Shown: positions 52,140 to 60,823, counted from the stretch's first letter. The stretch is 64,000 nt of DNA from Nocardioides terrigena (GCF_003047265.1 NZ_PZYY01000001.1:682001-746000); one strand, 5' to 3'. Notes: generated by a model from the sequence alone, not told the origin. A program made the numbers and translations.

Positions 52140-53052
52140 GCTCGTCGGCGCGATCGACTGCGGCACCAACTCCATCAAGCTGCTCATCGGCACCCCGCCC
52201 GACGTCGTGCTGCGCGACTCCCGGGTGGTGCGGCTCGGCCAGGGCGTCGACACCACCGGCGAGCTGGCCGCCGAGGCGCTGGCCCGTACCTTCTCCGCCG
52301 TCGACGAGTTCGCCGGGGTGCTGCGCGAGCACGGCGTGCCGCCGGAGCGCACCCGGTTCTGCGCCACCTCGGCCACTCGCGACGCCCGCAACGCCGCCGT
52401 CTTCGTCGAGGGGGTCCGCGCCCGCCTCGGCGTCACCCCGCAGGTGCTGTCCGGGCCCGAGGAGGCCGCCCTGGTGTACGCCGGCGCGATCGGCGCGCTG
52501 TCCCCGATGCCGCCCGAGCCGGTGCTGGTCGTCGACATCGGCGGTGGCTCGACCGAGCTGGTAATGGGCGAGGACGGACCGCAGGAGTCGACGTCGATGG
52601 ACATCGGGTCGGTGCGCCTGCACGAGCGGCACCTGCACTCCGACCCGCCGACCGTCGAGCAGGTCACCGAGTGCGTCGCCGACGTCGTGCGCCACCTCGA
52701 CGGGTCCGGCCTCGAGGTCGAGCTCGCCCGGACGGTCATCGGCACCTCGGGGACGATCAAGACGATCGCGTGCGGCGTCCTGGACCTGCCGGCCTACGAC
52801 CGCGACGCCTTCGACGGCGCCGAGCTCTCCATCGCGGACACGCTCGACTACTGCGACCGGCTGGTGGCGATGAGCGTCGCCGAGCGCCGTGCGCTGCCCT
52901 ACATGCACCCGGGGCGCGCCGACGTGGTCGCGGCCGGGGCCCTCGTCTGGACCGGCATCCTGGCGCGTGCCACGGTGCCGACCTACCGCGTCTCCGAGGC
53001 GGACATCCTGCACGGCATCGCGGCCTCCATCGGCTCGTCGACCGGGTCCTGA
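52132..53052 (+). CDS. ppx: Ppx/GppA phosphatase family protein (exopolyphosphatase)
   Basis: 306 aa, the short two-domain form found in Actinobacteria, which lacks the C-terminal HD-like domain of E. coli Ppx. ASKHA-fold motifs: VGAIDCGTNSIKLLI (residues 5-19), FCATSATRDARN, and VVDIGGGSTELVMG (near 132). It acts on polyphosphate or pppGpp; the two activities cannot be told apart here. ATG 52132 overlaps the DUF501 gene by eight bases, indicating coupling. Confidence 0.92.
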   Translation: MTELVGAIDCGTNSIKLLIGTPPDVVLRDSRVVRLGQGVDTTGELAAEALARTFSAVDEFAGVLREHGVPPERTRFCATSATRDARNAAVFVEGVRARLGVTPQVLSGPEEAALVYAGAIGALSPMPPEPVLVVDIGGGSTELVMGEDGPQESTSMDIGSVRLHERHLHSDPPTVEQVTECVADVVRHLDGSGLEVELARTVIGTSGTIKTIACGVLDLPAYDRDAFDGAELSIADTLDYCDRLVAMSVAERRALPYMHPGRADVVAAGALVWTGILARATVPTYRVSEADILHGIAASIGSSTGS

Positions 53053-53064
53053 GCGAGGCCGCTC

Positions 53065-53919
53065 GTGGGTGCCGTCGACCTCCCGCACCCGCTCACCGGG
53101 CAGGCGTTCCCCTCCCCGGTGCCGCCGGGCACCGGCTGGCCCGAGGACCCCGCGGCTCCAGGCACACGGGCGGCGCGCTCCGCCGGCGGCGTACGACGCC
53201 TCGCGGCGACCGACGACCTCGCCGAGCTCGAGGCGCGCGTCAGCGTCTGCTCGGCCTGCCCGCGGCTGGTGCGCTGGCGCGAGGACGTGGCCCGCGACAA
53301 GCGGGCGTCGTTCGCCGACCAGCCCTACTGGGGCCGCCCCATCCCCGGGTGGGGTGACCCCCGGGCCCGGATCCTGGTCGTCGGGCTCGCGCCCGCGGCC
53401 AACGGCGGCAACCGCACCGGCCGGGTCTTCACGGGCGACTCCAGCGGCGACTGGCTCTTCGCCAGCCTGCACCGGGTCGGGCTCGCGACCATGGCGACCA
53501 GCACGCACGCGGGTGACGGGCAGCGCCTCCTCGACACCCGGATGGTCGCCACGGTGCGGTGCGCGCCCCCGGACAACAAGCCGACGCCGGAGGAGCGCGA
53601 CACCTGCGCCCCCTGGCTGCACACCGAGCTGCGGCTGCTCGCGCCGTACGTCCGCGTGGTCGTCGCCCTCGGCGCCTACGGGTGGGCGGGAGCGCTCACC
53701 GGGCTGGCCGGGCTGGGCCTCGACGTGCCGCGGCCGCGGCCGCGCTTCGGGCACGCCGCCGAGGTGGGCATCGGCGGCGTGACCCTGCTCGGGAGCTACC
53801 ACCCGTCGCAGCACAACACCTTCACCGGCCGGTTGGCGCCGGACATGCTCGACGGGGTGTTCCGCCGGGCGCAGGCGCTGGCGGCAGGGCCGGCGGGCGC
53901 TGACACAATGCCTCGGTGA
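53065..53919 (+). CDS. Uracil-DNA glycosylase, family 5 (UdgB type)
   Basis: 284 aa. Iron-sulfur-type uracil-DNA glycosylase that starts base excision repair of deaminated DNA. Cysteines CSACPRL (near 71-77) and later RCAPPDNKPTPEERDTC could bind the cluster. The active-site strand VVGLAPAANGGNRTGRVFTG lacks the polar residue used in family 4, as is typical of family 5, and GSYHPSQHNTFTG is the DNA-contacting loop. GTG 53065 gives a start typical of the family. Its stop overlaps the next gene (GTGA). Confidence 0.9.
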   Translation: MGAVDLPHPLTGQAFPSPVPPGTGWPEDPAAPGTRAARSAGGVRRLAATDDLAELEARVSVCSACPRLVRWREDVARDKRASFADQPYWGRPIPGWGDPRARILVVGLAPAANGGNRTGRVFTGDSSGDWLFASLHRVGLATMATSTHAGDGQRLLDTRMVATVRCAPPDNKPTPEERDTCAPWLHTELRLLAPYVRVVVALGAYGWAGALTGLAGLGLDVPRPRPRFGHAAEVGIGGVTLLGSYHPSQHNTFTGRLAPDMLDGVFRRAQALAAGPAGADTMPR

Positions 53920-54434
53920 CCCTCCTCGCCATCACCGTCCTCGGCCACGACCGTCCGGGGATCATCGCCGGGACGACCGACCGGATCGCCGGGCTCGGCC
54001 TCAACCTCGAGGACTCGACGATGACGCTGCTGCGGGGTCACTTCGCCATGACACTGGTGTGCGCGGGCGGTGCGAGCGCCACCGAGGTCGAGGAGGCGCT
54101 GGCTCCGCTGGCCGCCGACGGCAGCCTGACCGTCACGGTCCGCGAGCTGCCCGACCAGCAACCCCAGGGACTGGTCGGCACCCAGTGGGTGCTCACCGTG
54201 CACGGCGGTGACCGGCCCGGCATCGTGTCGGCCGTCATCGGCGAGGTGGCCGAGGTGGGCGGCAACGTCACCGACTTGACCACCCGCCTGGCCGGCGAGC
54301 TCTACCTGCTCATCGCCGAGCTGGACCTCCCGGCGTCGGTCGACACCGACGCCCTCGCGGTGGCACTCCGGTCGGTGGCCGACCAGCTCGGCGTCGGCGT
54401 GACCCTGCGGCCCGCGGAGTCCGACGAGCTGTGA
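53916..54434 (+). CDS. Two-ACT-domain protein (GcvR-like)
   Basis: 172 aa with two ACT domains: LAITVLGHDRPGIIAGTTDRI (residues 3-23) and WVLTVHGGDRPGIVSAVIGEV (near 90-110). Each carries the DRPGI turn that binds amino acids or mediates pairing. Relatives include the glycine cleavage repressor GcvR; regulation by serine or glycine is a guess. No catalytic domain. It is coupled at both ends (GTGA with udg before and def after). Confidence 0.85.
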   Translation: MTLLAITVLGHDRPGIIAGTTDRIAGLGLNLEDSTMTLLRGHFAMTLVCAGGASATEVEEALAPLAADGSLTVTVRELPDQQPQGLVGTQWVLTVHGGDRPGIVSAVIGEVAEVGGNVTDLTTRLAGELYLLIAELDLPASVDTDALAVALRSVADQLGVGVTLRPAESDEL

Positions 54435-54988
54435 CCACCCACCCACGAGTGGCGGCCTGGTCCGAGGCCGACCTCGACGTCGTCGGGCGCGTCCGCGACG
54501 TCGTACGCGCTCCGGCCCGGGTGCTGTCGACCGACGGCGGCCGGGTCGACCCGACCGCGCCCGAGGTCGTGCAGCTCGCCGCCGACCTCGTCGCCACCAT
54601 GCGGGTCTCGCCGGGATGCGTCGGCCTCGCCGCCCCGCAGGTGGGGGAGGGGGTCAAGGTCTTCTGCGTCGACGTCTCCGCGCACCCGAAGACCCGCGAC
54701 CACCACGGCACCTTCGTGCTCTGCAACGCCGAGGTCGTGGAGTCGAGCCGCAACGAGAAGGCCCGCGAGGGCTGCATGAGCGTCCCCGACCTCACCGGCG
54801 ACGTGAAGCGCCCGAGCCGGGTGGTCGTCCGCGGCCAGCTCCCGGGGACGGGGGAGGAGGTCGTGCTCGAGGCCAACGCCTTCGAGGCCCGCGCCCTCCA
54901 GCACGAGATCGACCACTGCGACGGCCTGTTGTTCCTCGACCGCGCGGCGGGAGCCCACGCGATCTACGCTCGCCAGACCTACCTGTAG
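54431..54988 (+). CDS. def: Peptide deformylase
   Basis: 185 aa, metal-dependent enzyme that removes the N-formyl group from new proteins. All three motifs are visible: GLAAPQVG (residues 66-73), EGCMSVP (near 114-120; the usual EGCLS with Met for Leu) and QHEIDH (near 156-161) with both metal-binding His and the catalytic Glu. GTG 54431 overlaps the previous stop. The stop codon at 54986-54988 is one base from the tRNA gene, so the mRNA and tRNA are probably one transcript. Confidence 0.95.
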   Translation: MTTHPRVAAWSEADLDVVGRVRDVVRAPARVLSTDGGRVDPTAPEVVQLAADLVATMRVSPGCVGLAAPQVGEGVKVFCVDVSAHPKTRDHHGTFVLCNAEVVESSRNEKAREGCMSVPDLTGDVKRPSRVVVRGQLPGTGEEVVLEANAFEARALQHEIDHCDGLLFLDRAAGAHAIYARQTYL

Positions 54989-54989
54989 C

Positions 54990-55066
54990 GCCCCGGTATC
55001 CCAATCGGCAGAGGAAGCGGTCTTAAAAACCGCGCAGTCTGGGTTCGAGTCCCAGTCGGGGCACCA
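54990..55066 (+). tRNA. tRNA with UAA anticodon (Leu), short variable loop, encoded CCA
   Basis: Acceptor GCCCCGG pairs with TCGGGGC, discriminator A, then an encoded CCA. D-arm with a three-pair stem TCC/GGA and a leucine-like D-loop (AATCGGCAGA). Anticodon stem GCGGT/ACCGC with loop CTTAAAA, giving anticodon TAA, which reads UUA. T-arm CTGGG-TTCGAGT-CCCAG. The variable region is only five bases (GCAGT), whereas bacterial tRNA-Leu normally has a long variable arm. It may be a noncanonical or pseudo tRNA. It starts one base after def. Confidence 0.85.
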
Positions 55067-55093
55067 CCACGTCGTACGCCGCCCGCGACACAC

Positions 55094-55134
55094 CCTGGAA
55101 GATCCGACGGCCGTGGGCCGTCGGATCTTCCGGG
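55094..55134 (+). terminator. Strong hairpin terminator after the tRNA
   Basis: A perfect 16-base stem (55097-55112 with 55116-55131) closes a GTG loop; three more pairs, including a T-G, extend it outward. It begins about 28 bases after the tRNA CCA. Confidence 0.8.
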
Positions 55135-55177
55135 TTGTGCGTGTGACCCGTGGGAACACCGGGGTGCGCTCGCGCGT

Positions 55178-55204
55178 TTGGAATGACGTGCACCTGAGTA
55201 AGGT
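55178..55204 (+). promoter_or_regulatory. Promoter of the Bax1-I family gene
   Basis: TTGGAA (55178-55183) and TAAGGT (55199-55204), with 15 bases between them; shifting the first box by one base gives 16. It is 36 bases before the start codon. Confidence 0.45.
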
Positions 55205-55239
55205 GGGTGCATCCACACCGGCCTCCAAGGAGAGACCAC

Positions 55240-56142
55240 ATGAAGAGCAACAACCCCATCTTCGCCCGGTCCGAGCAGTTCAACGGCACGGGCTCCAACG
55301 CCTACGGCAACCAGACCTACGCCGGCGGCGGCCAGACCCAGCAGGGCTACGCCCAGGCGCCCCAGTCCGGCTACGGCCAGACCGACCCGTCCCAGTGGGG
55401 CACCGGCACGCCGACGACCCCCGAGGTCGACGGCGGTCGGATGACCGTCGACAGCGTCGTGCAGAAGACCGCCGTCACGCTGTTCGTGGTGGTCCTCGCC
55501 GCGGCCGCGACCTGGTTCTGGACCGGTGACTCGATCACCGAGGCCGGGACGGAAAACCCCGACGCGATCAACAAGCTCTACCTCGCGCTCATGGTCGGCT
55601 CGTTCGGCGCGTTCGCGCTGTCGCTGGTCAACTCGTTCAAGCGGGTCATCAGCCCCGCGCTGGTGATCGCGTTCGCCGCGCTCGAGGGTGTCTTCCTCGG
55701 CGCGTTCTCCAAGTTCCTCCCGCTGGTGGCCGGTGTCAGCTACGACATCGTGGTGCAGGCCGTGATCGGCACCTTCGCCGCCTTCGCCGGCACCCTGGCG
55801 ACCTACAAGTTCTTCAACATCCAGGTCGGCACCCGGTTCCGCACGTTCGTCGTCGCTGCCATGTTCGGCATGCTGGCGCTCGGCCTGCTCGAGATGGTGC
55901 TCGGCTTCTTCGGCAACCAGATCGGCTTCTTCGGCTTCGGCGGCATGGGCCTGCTCTTCGCCGTCGGCGGCCTGGTGCTCGGTGTGTTCATGCTGATCCT
56001 CGACTTCGACTTCGTCGAGAAGGGCGTGGCCGCCGGCCTCCCCGAGAGCGAGTCGTGGCGTGCGGCGTTCGCGCTGACCGTCAGCCTCGTCTGGATCTAC
56101 ACCAACCTGCTCCGGATCCTCGCGATCTTCTCGCAGGACTGA
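55240..56142 (+). CDS. Bax inhibitor-1/YccA family membrane protein
   Basis: 300 aa. A disordered Gln/Gly/Tyr-rich tail (1-70: GGGQTQQGYAQAPQSGYGQ) precedes seven membrane segments with the family patterns ALVIAFAALEGVFLGAFS (near 140) and LDFDFVEKG (near 240), which includes the acid pair of the calcium-leak type pore. The role in bacteria is unclear; relatives leak calcium in a pH-dependent way. ATG 55240 follows GGAGAG, and the gene has its own promoter. Confidence 0.88.
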   Translation: MKSNNPIFARSEQFNGTGSNAYGNQTYAGGGQTQQGYAQAPQSGYGQTDPSQWGTGTPTTPEVDGGRMTVDSVVQKTAVTLFVVVLAAAATWFWTGDSITEAGTENPDAINKLYLALMVGSFGAFALSLVNSFKRVISPALVIAFAALEGVFLGAFSKFLPLVAGVSYDIVVQAVIGTFAAFAGTLATYKFFNIQVGTRFRTFVVAAMFGMLALGLLEMVLGFFGNQIGFFGFGGMGLLFAVGGLVLGVFMLILDFDFVEKGVAAGLPESESWRAAFALTVSLVWIYTNLLRILAIFSQD

Positions 56143-56161
56143 TCGATCGACCCGGACCGGG

Positions 56162-57277
56162 TCACCGCATCTCCGCCGGCCTCTCGTCCTCGGACGAGGG
56201 GCCGGCGTCATGCTGTCCGGGGTCGGGTACGCCGTCCGCCCGGGCGTCCTGGGGAGCCTCCTGGGGGGCCTCGCCCTCCGAGGTCTCCGGCGACTCGGTC
56301 TCCCCGCCGGGACGGCGGCGACGACGGCGCAGCTCGACCCACCGGCCGCGCAGCCCGCGCTGCGACCCGGACACCTCGGTGCCGTCGAGCTCGGTGCCGG
56401 GGTTCTCGACTGCCCGGGCGGCCGCGGCGGCCACGGGCATGACGCCCTCCCCGCGGAAGGCCTCGGGCAGCGCCTCGTCGTCGGGGCCGAGCCCGAGCGC
56501 GGCCAGCGTGGAGGGGATGAGCACTGCCGCGAGCTGGCGGTAGCCGTCGGCGCTGGGGTGGAACTGGTCGGGGCCGAAGAGCAGGGCCGGTGCGGCGGCG
56601 AACTCGGGGCCCAGCACCGACCCGATCGAGACGGTGCGCCCGCCGGCCTCCACGACGGCGATCGTCTGCGCGGCGGCCAGCCGGCGCGACCACGAGCGGG
56701 CCACCTGCTTGAGCGGGGGTGCGATCGGCTTGATGGTGCCGAGGTCCGGGCAGGTGCCGACCAGGACCGCGATCTCGGCCTCGCGGAGGCGGCGTACGCC
56801 CTCGGAGAGGTGCCGCACGGACTGCGACGGGGTGACGGTGTGGGTCACGTCGTTGGCACCGATGAGGATGACGGCGACGTCGGGGTGGGTCGCGAGCGCC
56901 GCGTCGACCTGGCTCGCCAGGTGGCTGGACTGGGCGCCGACCACCGCGTGCTCGCGCAGGTGCACGCGCCGGTGGGCCTGCGCCGCGACCCCGCTGGCCA
57001 GGTGGGCACCGGGCGTGTCCTCGACGCGCTCCACGCCGTAGCCGGCGGCACTCGAGTCACCGAGCAGGGCGATCCGGATCGCCGGGCCGGGCCGGCCTCG
57101 GCCGTACCAGCCGGTCGCGTCGGGCGGCGGCTCCTCGGTGATGATGCCGATCGTCCGGCGGGCGAGCTTGGCCTCGGCGACCAGCACGCCGTACAGGCCG
57201 GCACCCAGCACCGAGAGGCCTCCGCCACCGAAGGCGGCGGCGGAGGCGAGCTTGCGAGCGGCGGCTGCGGTTCCCAC
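56162..57277 (-). CDS. SGNH/GDSL hydrolase family protein, membrane-linked
   Basis: 371 aa. One N-terminal hydrophobic segment (about 14-32), then an SGNH esterase domain: block I IALLGDSSAAGYG (Ser nucleophile), block III VILIGANDVTH, and block V DQFHPSADGYRQLA (the Asp and His). It would hydrolyse esters outside the cell or at the membrane. A charged, disordered C-terminal tail of about 75 residues (RRRRRRPGGETESPETSEGE) is unusual. GTG 57277 lies six bases after TAACAT, suggesting a leaderless mRNA. It diverges from cbs with a 40-base gap. Confidence 0.87.
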   Translation of the reverse strand: MGTAAAARKLASAAAFGGGGLSVLGAGLYGVLVAEAKLARRTIGIITEEPPPDATGWYGRGRPGPAIRIALLGDSSAAGYGVERVEDTPGAHLASGVAAQAHRRVHLREHAVVGAQSSHLASQVDAALATHPDVAVILIGANDVTHTVTPSQSVRHLSEGVRRLREAEIAVLVGTCPDLGTIKPIAPPLKQVARSWSRRLAAAQTIAVVEAGGRTVSIGSVLGPEFAAAPALLFGPDQFHPSADGYRQLAAVLIPSTLAALGLGPDDEALPEAFRGEGVMPVAAAAARAVENPGTELDGTEVSGSQRGLRGRWVELRRRRRRPGGETESPETSEGEAPQEAPQDARADGVPDPGQHDAGPSSEDERPAEMR

Positions 57278-57317
57278 GACTTCATGTTACGGGCCGGTAT
57301 CTGGCTAGATTGGCAGG
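57278..57317. promoter_or_regulatory. Compact divergent promoter pair
   Basis: Forward -10 TAGATT (57306-57311) is six bases before GTG 57318; reverse -10 TAACAT (minus strand, 57284-57289) is six bases before GTG 57277. With 17-base spacing each -35 position falls on the other gene's -10, so both transcripts would compete for the same DNA. Confidence 0.6.
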
Positions 57318-58721
57318 GTGAAGTACGCGAATTCCCTGCTCGACCTCATCGGCGACACCCCGCTGGTGCGGCTCGACCGCTCCCTGGACCTGCCCACCCC
57401 CGCAGACGGCCCCCGATCGGGACCCCTGCTGCTCGCCAAGGTGGAGTACCTCAACCCCGGCGGGTCCGTGAAGGACCGCATCGCGACGCGCATGATCGAG
57501 GCCGCCGAGGCCTCCGGCGCCCTGCAGCCCGGCGGGACGATCGTGGAGCCGACCTCCGGCAACACCGGTGTCGGGCTGGCGATGGTGGCCCAGCAGAAGG
57601 GCTACAAGTGCATCTTCGTGTGCCCCGACAAGGTCAGCGAGGACAAGCGCAACGTGCTCAAGGCGTACGGCGCCGAGGTCGTCGTCTGCCCGACGGCGGT
57701 CGCGCCCGAGCACCCGGACTCCTACTACAACGTCTCCGACCGCCTCGCCTCGCAGCCCGGCGCCTGGAAGCCCGACCAGTACTCCAACCCGCACAACCCG
57801 CGCTCCCACTACGAGACCACCGGTCCGGAGATCTGGGAGCAGACCGACGGCAGGATCACCCACTTCGTGGCGGGCGTCGGCACCGGCGGCACGATCAGCG
57901 GCATCGGTCGCTACCTCAAGGAGCAGAACCCCGACATCCAGGTGATCGGTGCCGACCCGGCCGGATCGGTCTACTCCGGTGGCAGCGGGCGCCCCTACCT
58001 CGTCGAGGGCGTGGGCGAGGACTTCTGGCCGGAGACCTACGACAGGTCGATCGCCGACCGCATCATCGAGGTCTCCGACGCCGACTCCTTCGCCTTCACC
58101 CGCCGCCTCGCCCGCGAGGAGGCCATGCTGGTCGGCGGCTCGTCCGGGATGGCGGCGTACGCCGCGCGCCAGCTCGCCCACGAGCTCGCGGCCGAGGGCC
58201 GCGACGACGCGGTGATCGTCGTCCTGCTGCCCGACTCCGGCCGCGGCTACCTCACCAAGGTCTTCAACGACGCGTGGCTGGGCCAGTACGGCTTCGCCAC
58301 CGAGGGTGACTCCGACTCGCGCACGGTGGGGGAGGTGCTGCGCGGCAAGTCCGGGCGGCTGCCCGACCTGGTGCACACGCACCCCTCGGAGACGATCGCC
58401 GAGGCGGTCCACATCCTCCAGGAGTACGGCGTCTCGCAGATGCCCGTGGTCCGCGCCGAGCCGCCGATCGTGGCGGCGGAGGTGGCCGGCTCGGTCTCCG
58501 AGCGGGCGCTGCTCGACGCGCTCTTCGCCGGGACGGCCAAGCTGACCGACCCGGTCGAGGACCACATGTCGGCGCCGTTGCCGTCGATCGGCTCCACGTC
58601 CCCGGCCCGCGAGGCCGTGCACCTGCTGGAGAAGGCCGACGCGGCGCTCGTCCACGAGGACGGCAAGCCCGTCGGGGTCATCACCCGGCAGGACCTGCTG
58701 GCCCAGCTGGCGAAGGGCTGA
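57318..58721 (+). CDS. Cystathionine beta-synthase
   Basis: 467 aa, a PLP enzyme that joins homocysteine and serine. The fold type II domain (1-330) has GGSVKDRIATRMI (the PLP lysine near residue 49), EPTSGNTGVGLAMV, and GVGTGGTISGIGRYL (phosphate-binding loop). Two C-terminal CBS domains (about 335-465) are present, as in the mycobacterial enzyme, probably binding an adenosyl ligand. Length is close to that of actinobacterial Cbs. GTG 57318 is leaderless by appearance (TAGATT six bases upstream). O-acetylserine-type cysteine synthase is a less likely alternative because of the CBS domains. Confidence 0.93.
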   Translation: MKYANSLLDLIGDTPLVRLDRSLDLPTPADGPRSGPLLLAKVEYLNPGGSVKDRIATRMIEAAEASGALQPGGTIVEPTSGNTGVGLAMVAQQKGYKCIFVCPDKVSEDKRNVLKAYGAEVVVCPTAVAPEHPDSYYNVSDRLASQPGAWKPDQYSNPHNPRSHYETTGPEIWEQTDGRITHFVAGVGTGGTISGIGRYLKEQNPDIQVIGADPAGSVYSGGSGRPYLVEGVGEDFWPETYDRSIADRIIEVSDADSFAFTRRLAREEAMLVGGSSGMAAYAARQLAHELAAEGRDDAVIVVLLPDSGRGYLTKVFNDAWLGQYGFATEGDSDSRTVGEVLRGKSGRLPDLVHTHPSETIAEAVHILQEYGVSQMPVVRAEPPIVAAEVAGSVSERALLDALFAGTAKLTDPVEDHMSAPLPSIGSTSPAREAVHLLEKADAALVHEDGKPVGVITRQDLLAQLAKG

Positions 58722-58726
58722 GGCGG

Positions 58727-59176
58727 ATGCGTTCCCACGTGACCCGCCGCGCCCGCACGCGCGCCGCCGCGCTGCTCCTCGCCCCGGTGCTCGCGCTGTC
58801 CGCCGTCGCCTGCAGCGAGGACGAGCCGGTCGACCCCGAGGCCCCCGTCGACGTGGAGGTGGGCGAGAAGTTCTCCTGGAACGGCTTCACCGTCCCCGCC
58901 GGCTGGGAGTACGACACGATCACCGAGACCGTCGCGCTCGAGGAGCAGACGCACCCGCTGGTGCGGGCCCGCGTCGTCAACGACGGCGACGAGGCGCGCT
59001 CCGCGCTCTTCGAGTTCGTCTTCGTCGCCGAGGGTGAGGCGCTGGCCACGGTCCGGTGCAACTCCACCGAGGAGCTGGCCCCCGAGCAGGAGGGCGACCT
59101 CTTCTGCCCGGGCTACGGCGAGCCGGTGCCGGAGGGCTACGACACCGTCGTGGTGCAGCCGGTCACGCGGTCCTGA
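58727..59176 (+). CDS. Small lipoprotein, function unknown
   Basis: 149 aa. Basic N terminus, hydrophobic stretch and lipobox ALSAVAC (near residue 29), followed by an acidic linker and a beta-rich domain with two cysteines (VRCNSTEEL and DLFCPGYGEP) that may form a disulfide. Not recognised as a named family; a similar style occurs in actinobacterial DUF4352-like lipoproteins. ATG 58727 lies five bases after the cbs stop, with GGCGG upstream. Its end overlaps the convergent gene by 14 bases. Confidence 0.75.
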   Translation: MRSHVTRRARTRAAALLLAPVLALSAVACSEDEPVDPEAPVDVEVGEKFSWNGFTVPAGWEYDTITETVALEEQTHPLVRARVVNDGDEARSALFEFVFVAEGEALATVRCNSTEELAPEQEGDLFCPGYGEPVPEGYDTVVVQPVTRS

Positions 59177-60023
59177 CGACCGACGAGAGCTCCTCGGCGA
59201 GCTCCTCGATCCCGTCTATGAGGCGGGTGCCGGGGCGCGCCCACGAGGCGTTGGCGTCGACGGCGTGCACGGGCACCCCCTCGGGGAGCACGCCCGACGC
59301 GACCAGCTCGTCGGCGAGCGCCTGCGACCCCTCGCGGTCGTAGCCGCACGGCGCCACCACGACGACGTCGGGGCGCGCGGCGTGGACGTCCTCCCACGTG
59401 ATGCGCACGCTCTTCTCGCCGGCGGTGCCGAGCACCGGGTCCCCGCCGGCGAGGTCGACCATCTCGGGGATCCAGTGGCCGGGCGCGAACGGTGGGTCGG
59501 TCCACTCCAGCAGCACGACGCGGGGCCGCGGGCGGGTGCCCACGCGTCGTACGACGTCCGCGAGACGCCGGTGCGTCTCCTGCACGAGGGCGTCGGCCTC
59601 GACCTCGCGGCCGGTGGCCCGGCCGAGCACCCGGACCGACTCCAGCACCTCGGCGAGGGTGTGGGGGTCGATCGTCAGGACCTCGGCGGTGCAGCCGAGG
59701 TGGGCCAGCGCGTCGTCGACCACGGACACGTCGACCGCGCACACCGCGCACAGGTCCTGGGTGACCACCAGCTCGGCGTCCAGGCCGGCGAGGGCGCCCT
59801 CGTCGAGGTGGTAGAGGTCGTCGCCACGCTCCATCGCGGCGGCCACGAAGTCGTCGATCTCGCGCGGGGTCAGCCCCTCCGGCATCGCGCTCGTGGACAC
59901 GATCGTGCGCCCGCGGGCCTCGGCGGGGTGGTCGCACTCGAAGGTCACTCCGACGACGTCATCACCCGCCCCGATCGCGAAGAGGATCTCGGTGGTCGAG
60001 GGGAGCAGGGAGACGATGCGCAC
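59163..60023 (-). CDS. BtuF-like (helical-backbone metal receptor) protein without signal peptide
   Basis: 286 aa. The sequence MRIVSLLPSTTEILFAIGAG and the later VVTQDLCAVCAVD, ITWEDVHAARPDVVVVAPCGYD follow substrate-binding proteins for cobalamin and ferric siderophores (class III). No signal peptide or lipobox is seen, since the domain begins at the first residue, so it should stay in the cytoplasm; many Actinobacteria have such a cytosolic form. The ligand is unknown. The two cysteines in CAVC are conserved in relatives as I recall. No ABC partner genes lie nearby. Confidence 0.82.
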   Translation of the reverse strand: MRIVSLLPSTTEILFAIGAGDDVVGVTFECDHPAEARGRTIVSTSAMPEGLTPREIDDFVAAAMERGDDLYHLDEGALAGLDAELVVTQDLCAVCAVDVSVVDDALAHLGCTAEVLTIDPHTLAEVLESVRVLGRATGREVEADALVQETHRRLADVVRRVGTRPRPRVVLLEWTDPPFAPGHWIPEMVDLAGGDPVLGTAGEKSVRITWEDVHAARPDVVVVAPCGYDREGSQALADELVASGVLPEGVPVHAVDANASWARPGTRLIDGIEELAEELSSVVRTA

Positions 60024-60046
60024 GCGCTCCAGCCTAGGGTGACGGT

Positions 60047-60823
60047 GTGGAGCCGACGACCGAGACCGTGCTCCTCCTGATGCTCGCGGCCCTGGCCGCC
60101 GGCTTCGTGGACGCGGTGGTCGGTGGCGGCGGCCTCATCCAGCTCCCGGCCCTGCTCATCGGCCTCCCCGGCGCCTCGGTGGTGCAGATCGCGGCGACCA
60201 ACAAGCTCGCGTCCTTCTGCGGCACCTCGATCAGCGCGGCGACGTACTACCGCCGGGTCCGGCCCGACCCCCGGACCTTCCTGCCCCTGATGCTGGCGGC
60301 CTTCGCCGGGTCGTTGGGCGGGGCCTTCGTGGCCTCGATGCTGCCCCGCAGCGCCTTCGACCCGATCATCCTGGTGGTCCTCGTCCTCGTCGGCGCCTAC
60401 GTCTGGTTCAAGCCGTCGGTGGGCACGCTGACCAACCTGCGCTTCAGCGGCGGGACCCACGTCTCGGCGGTCGCCGTCACCGGTCTCGCGATCGGCTTCT
60501 ACGACGGGGCGATCGGGCCCGGCACCGGGTCGTTCTTCGTCTTCGCGCTCGTGGGACTGCTCGGCTACAACTTCCTCGAGGCGTCGGCCAAGGCCAAGCT
60601 CGCCAACTGGGCCACCAACCTGGCCGCGCTCGTCGTCTTCATCCCGATGGGGGCGGTGATGTGGAAGCTCGGCCTGGCCATGGCCGCGGCCAACATCGTG
60701 GGCGGGTACGTCGGGGCCCGCGTGGCCGTCGCCCGGGGTGCGAGGTTCGTGCGGATCTTCTTCCTCGTCGTGGTCGCGGGCTTCGTCGTCCGACTCGGAG
60801 GGGACCTGCTCGGCGTCTGGTGA
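60047..60823 (+). CDS. TauE/SafE (DUF81) family permease
   Basis: 258 aa with about eight hydrophobic segments. First-half motif LAAGFVDAVVGGGGLIQLPAL (near 14-34) and second-half GLAIGFYDGAIGPGTGSFF are typical of the family. It is more canonical than the copy at 10123. Substrate is unknown; family members are linked to sulfite, taurine breakdown products and other anions. It starts at GTG 60047, six bases after a TAGGGT -10, so the mRNA is probably leaderless. It diverges from the BtuF-like gene by 23 bases. Confidence 0.87.
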   Translation: MEPTTETVLLLMLAALAAGFVDAVVGGGGLIQLPALLIGLPGASVVQIAATNKLASFCGTSISAATYYRRVRPDPRTFLPLMLAAFAGSLGGAFVASMLPRSAFDPIILVVLVLVGAYVWFKPSVGTLTNLRFSGGTHVSAVAVTGLAIGFYDGAIGPGTGSFFVFALVGLLGYNFLEASAKAKLANWATNLAALVVFIPMGAVMWKLGLAMAAANIVGGYVGARVAVARGARFVRIFFLVVVAGFVVRLGGDLLGVW

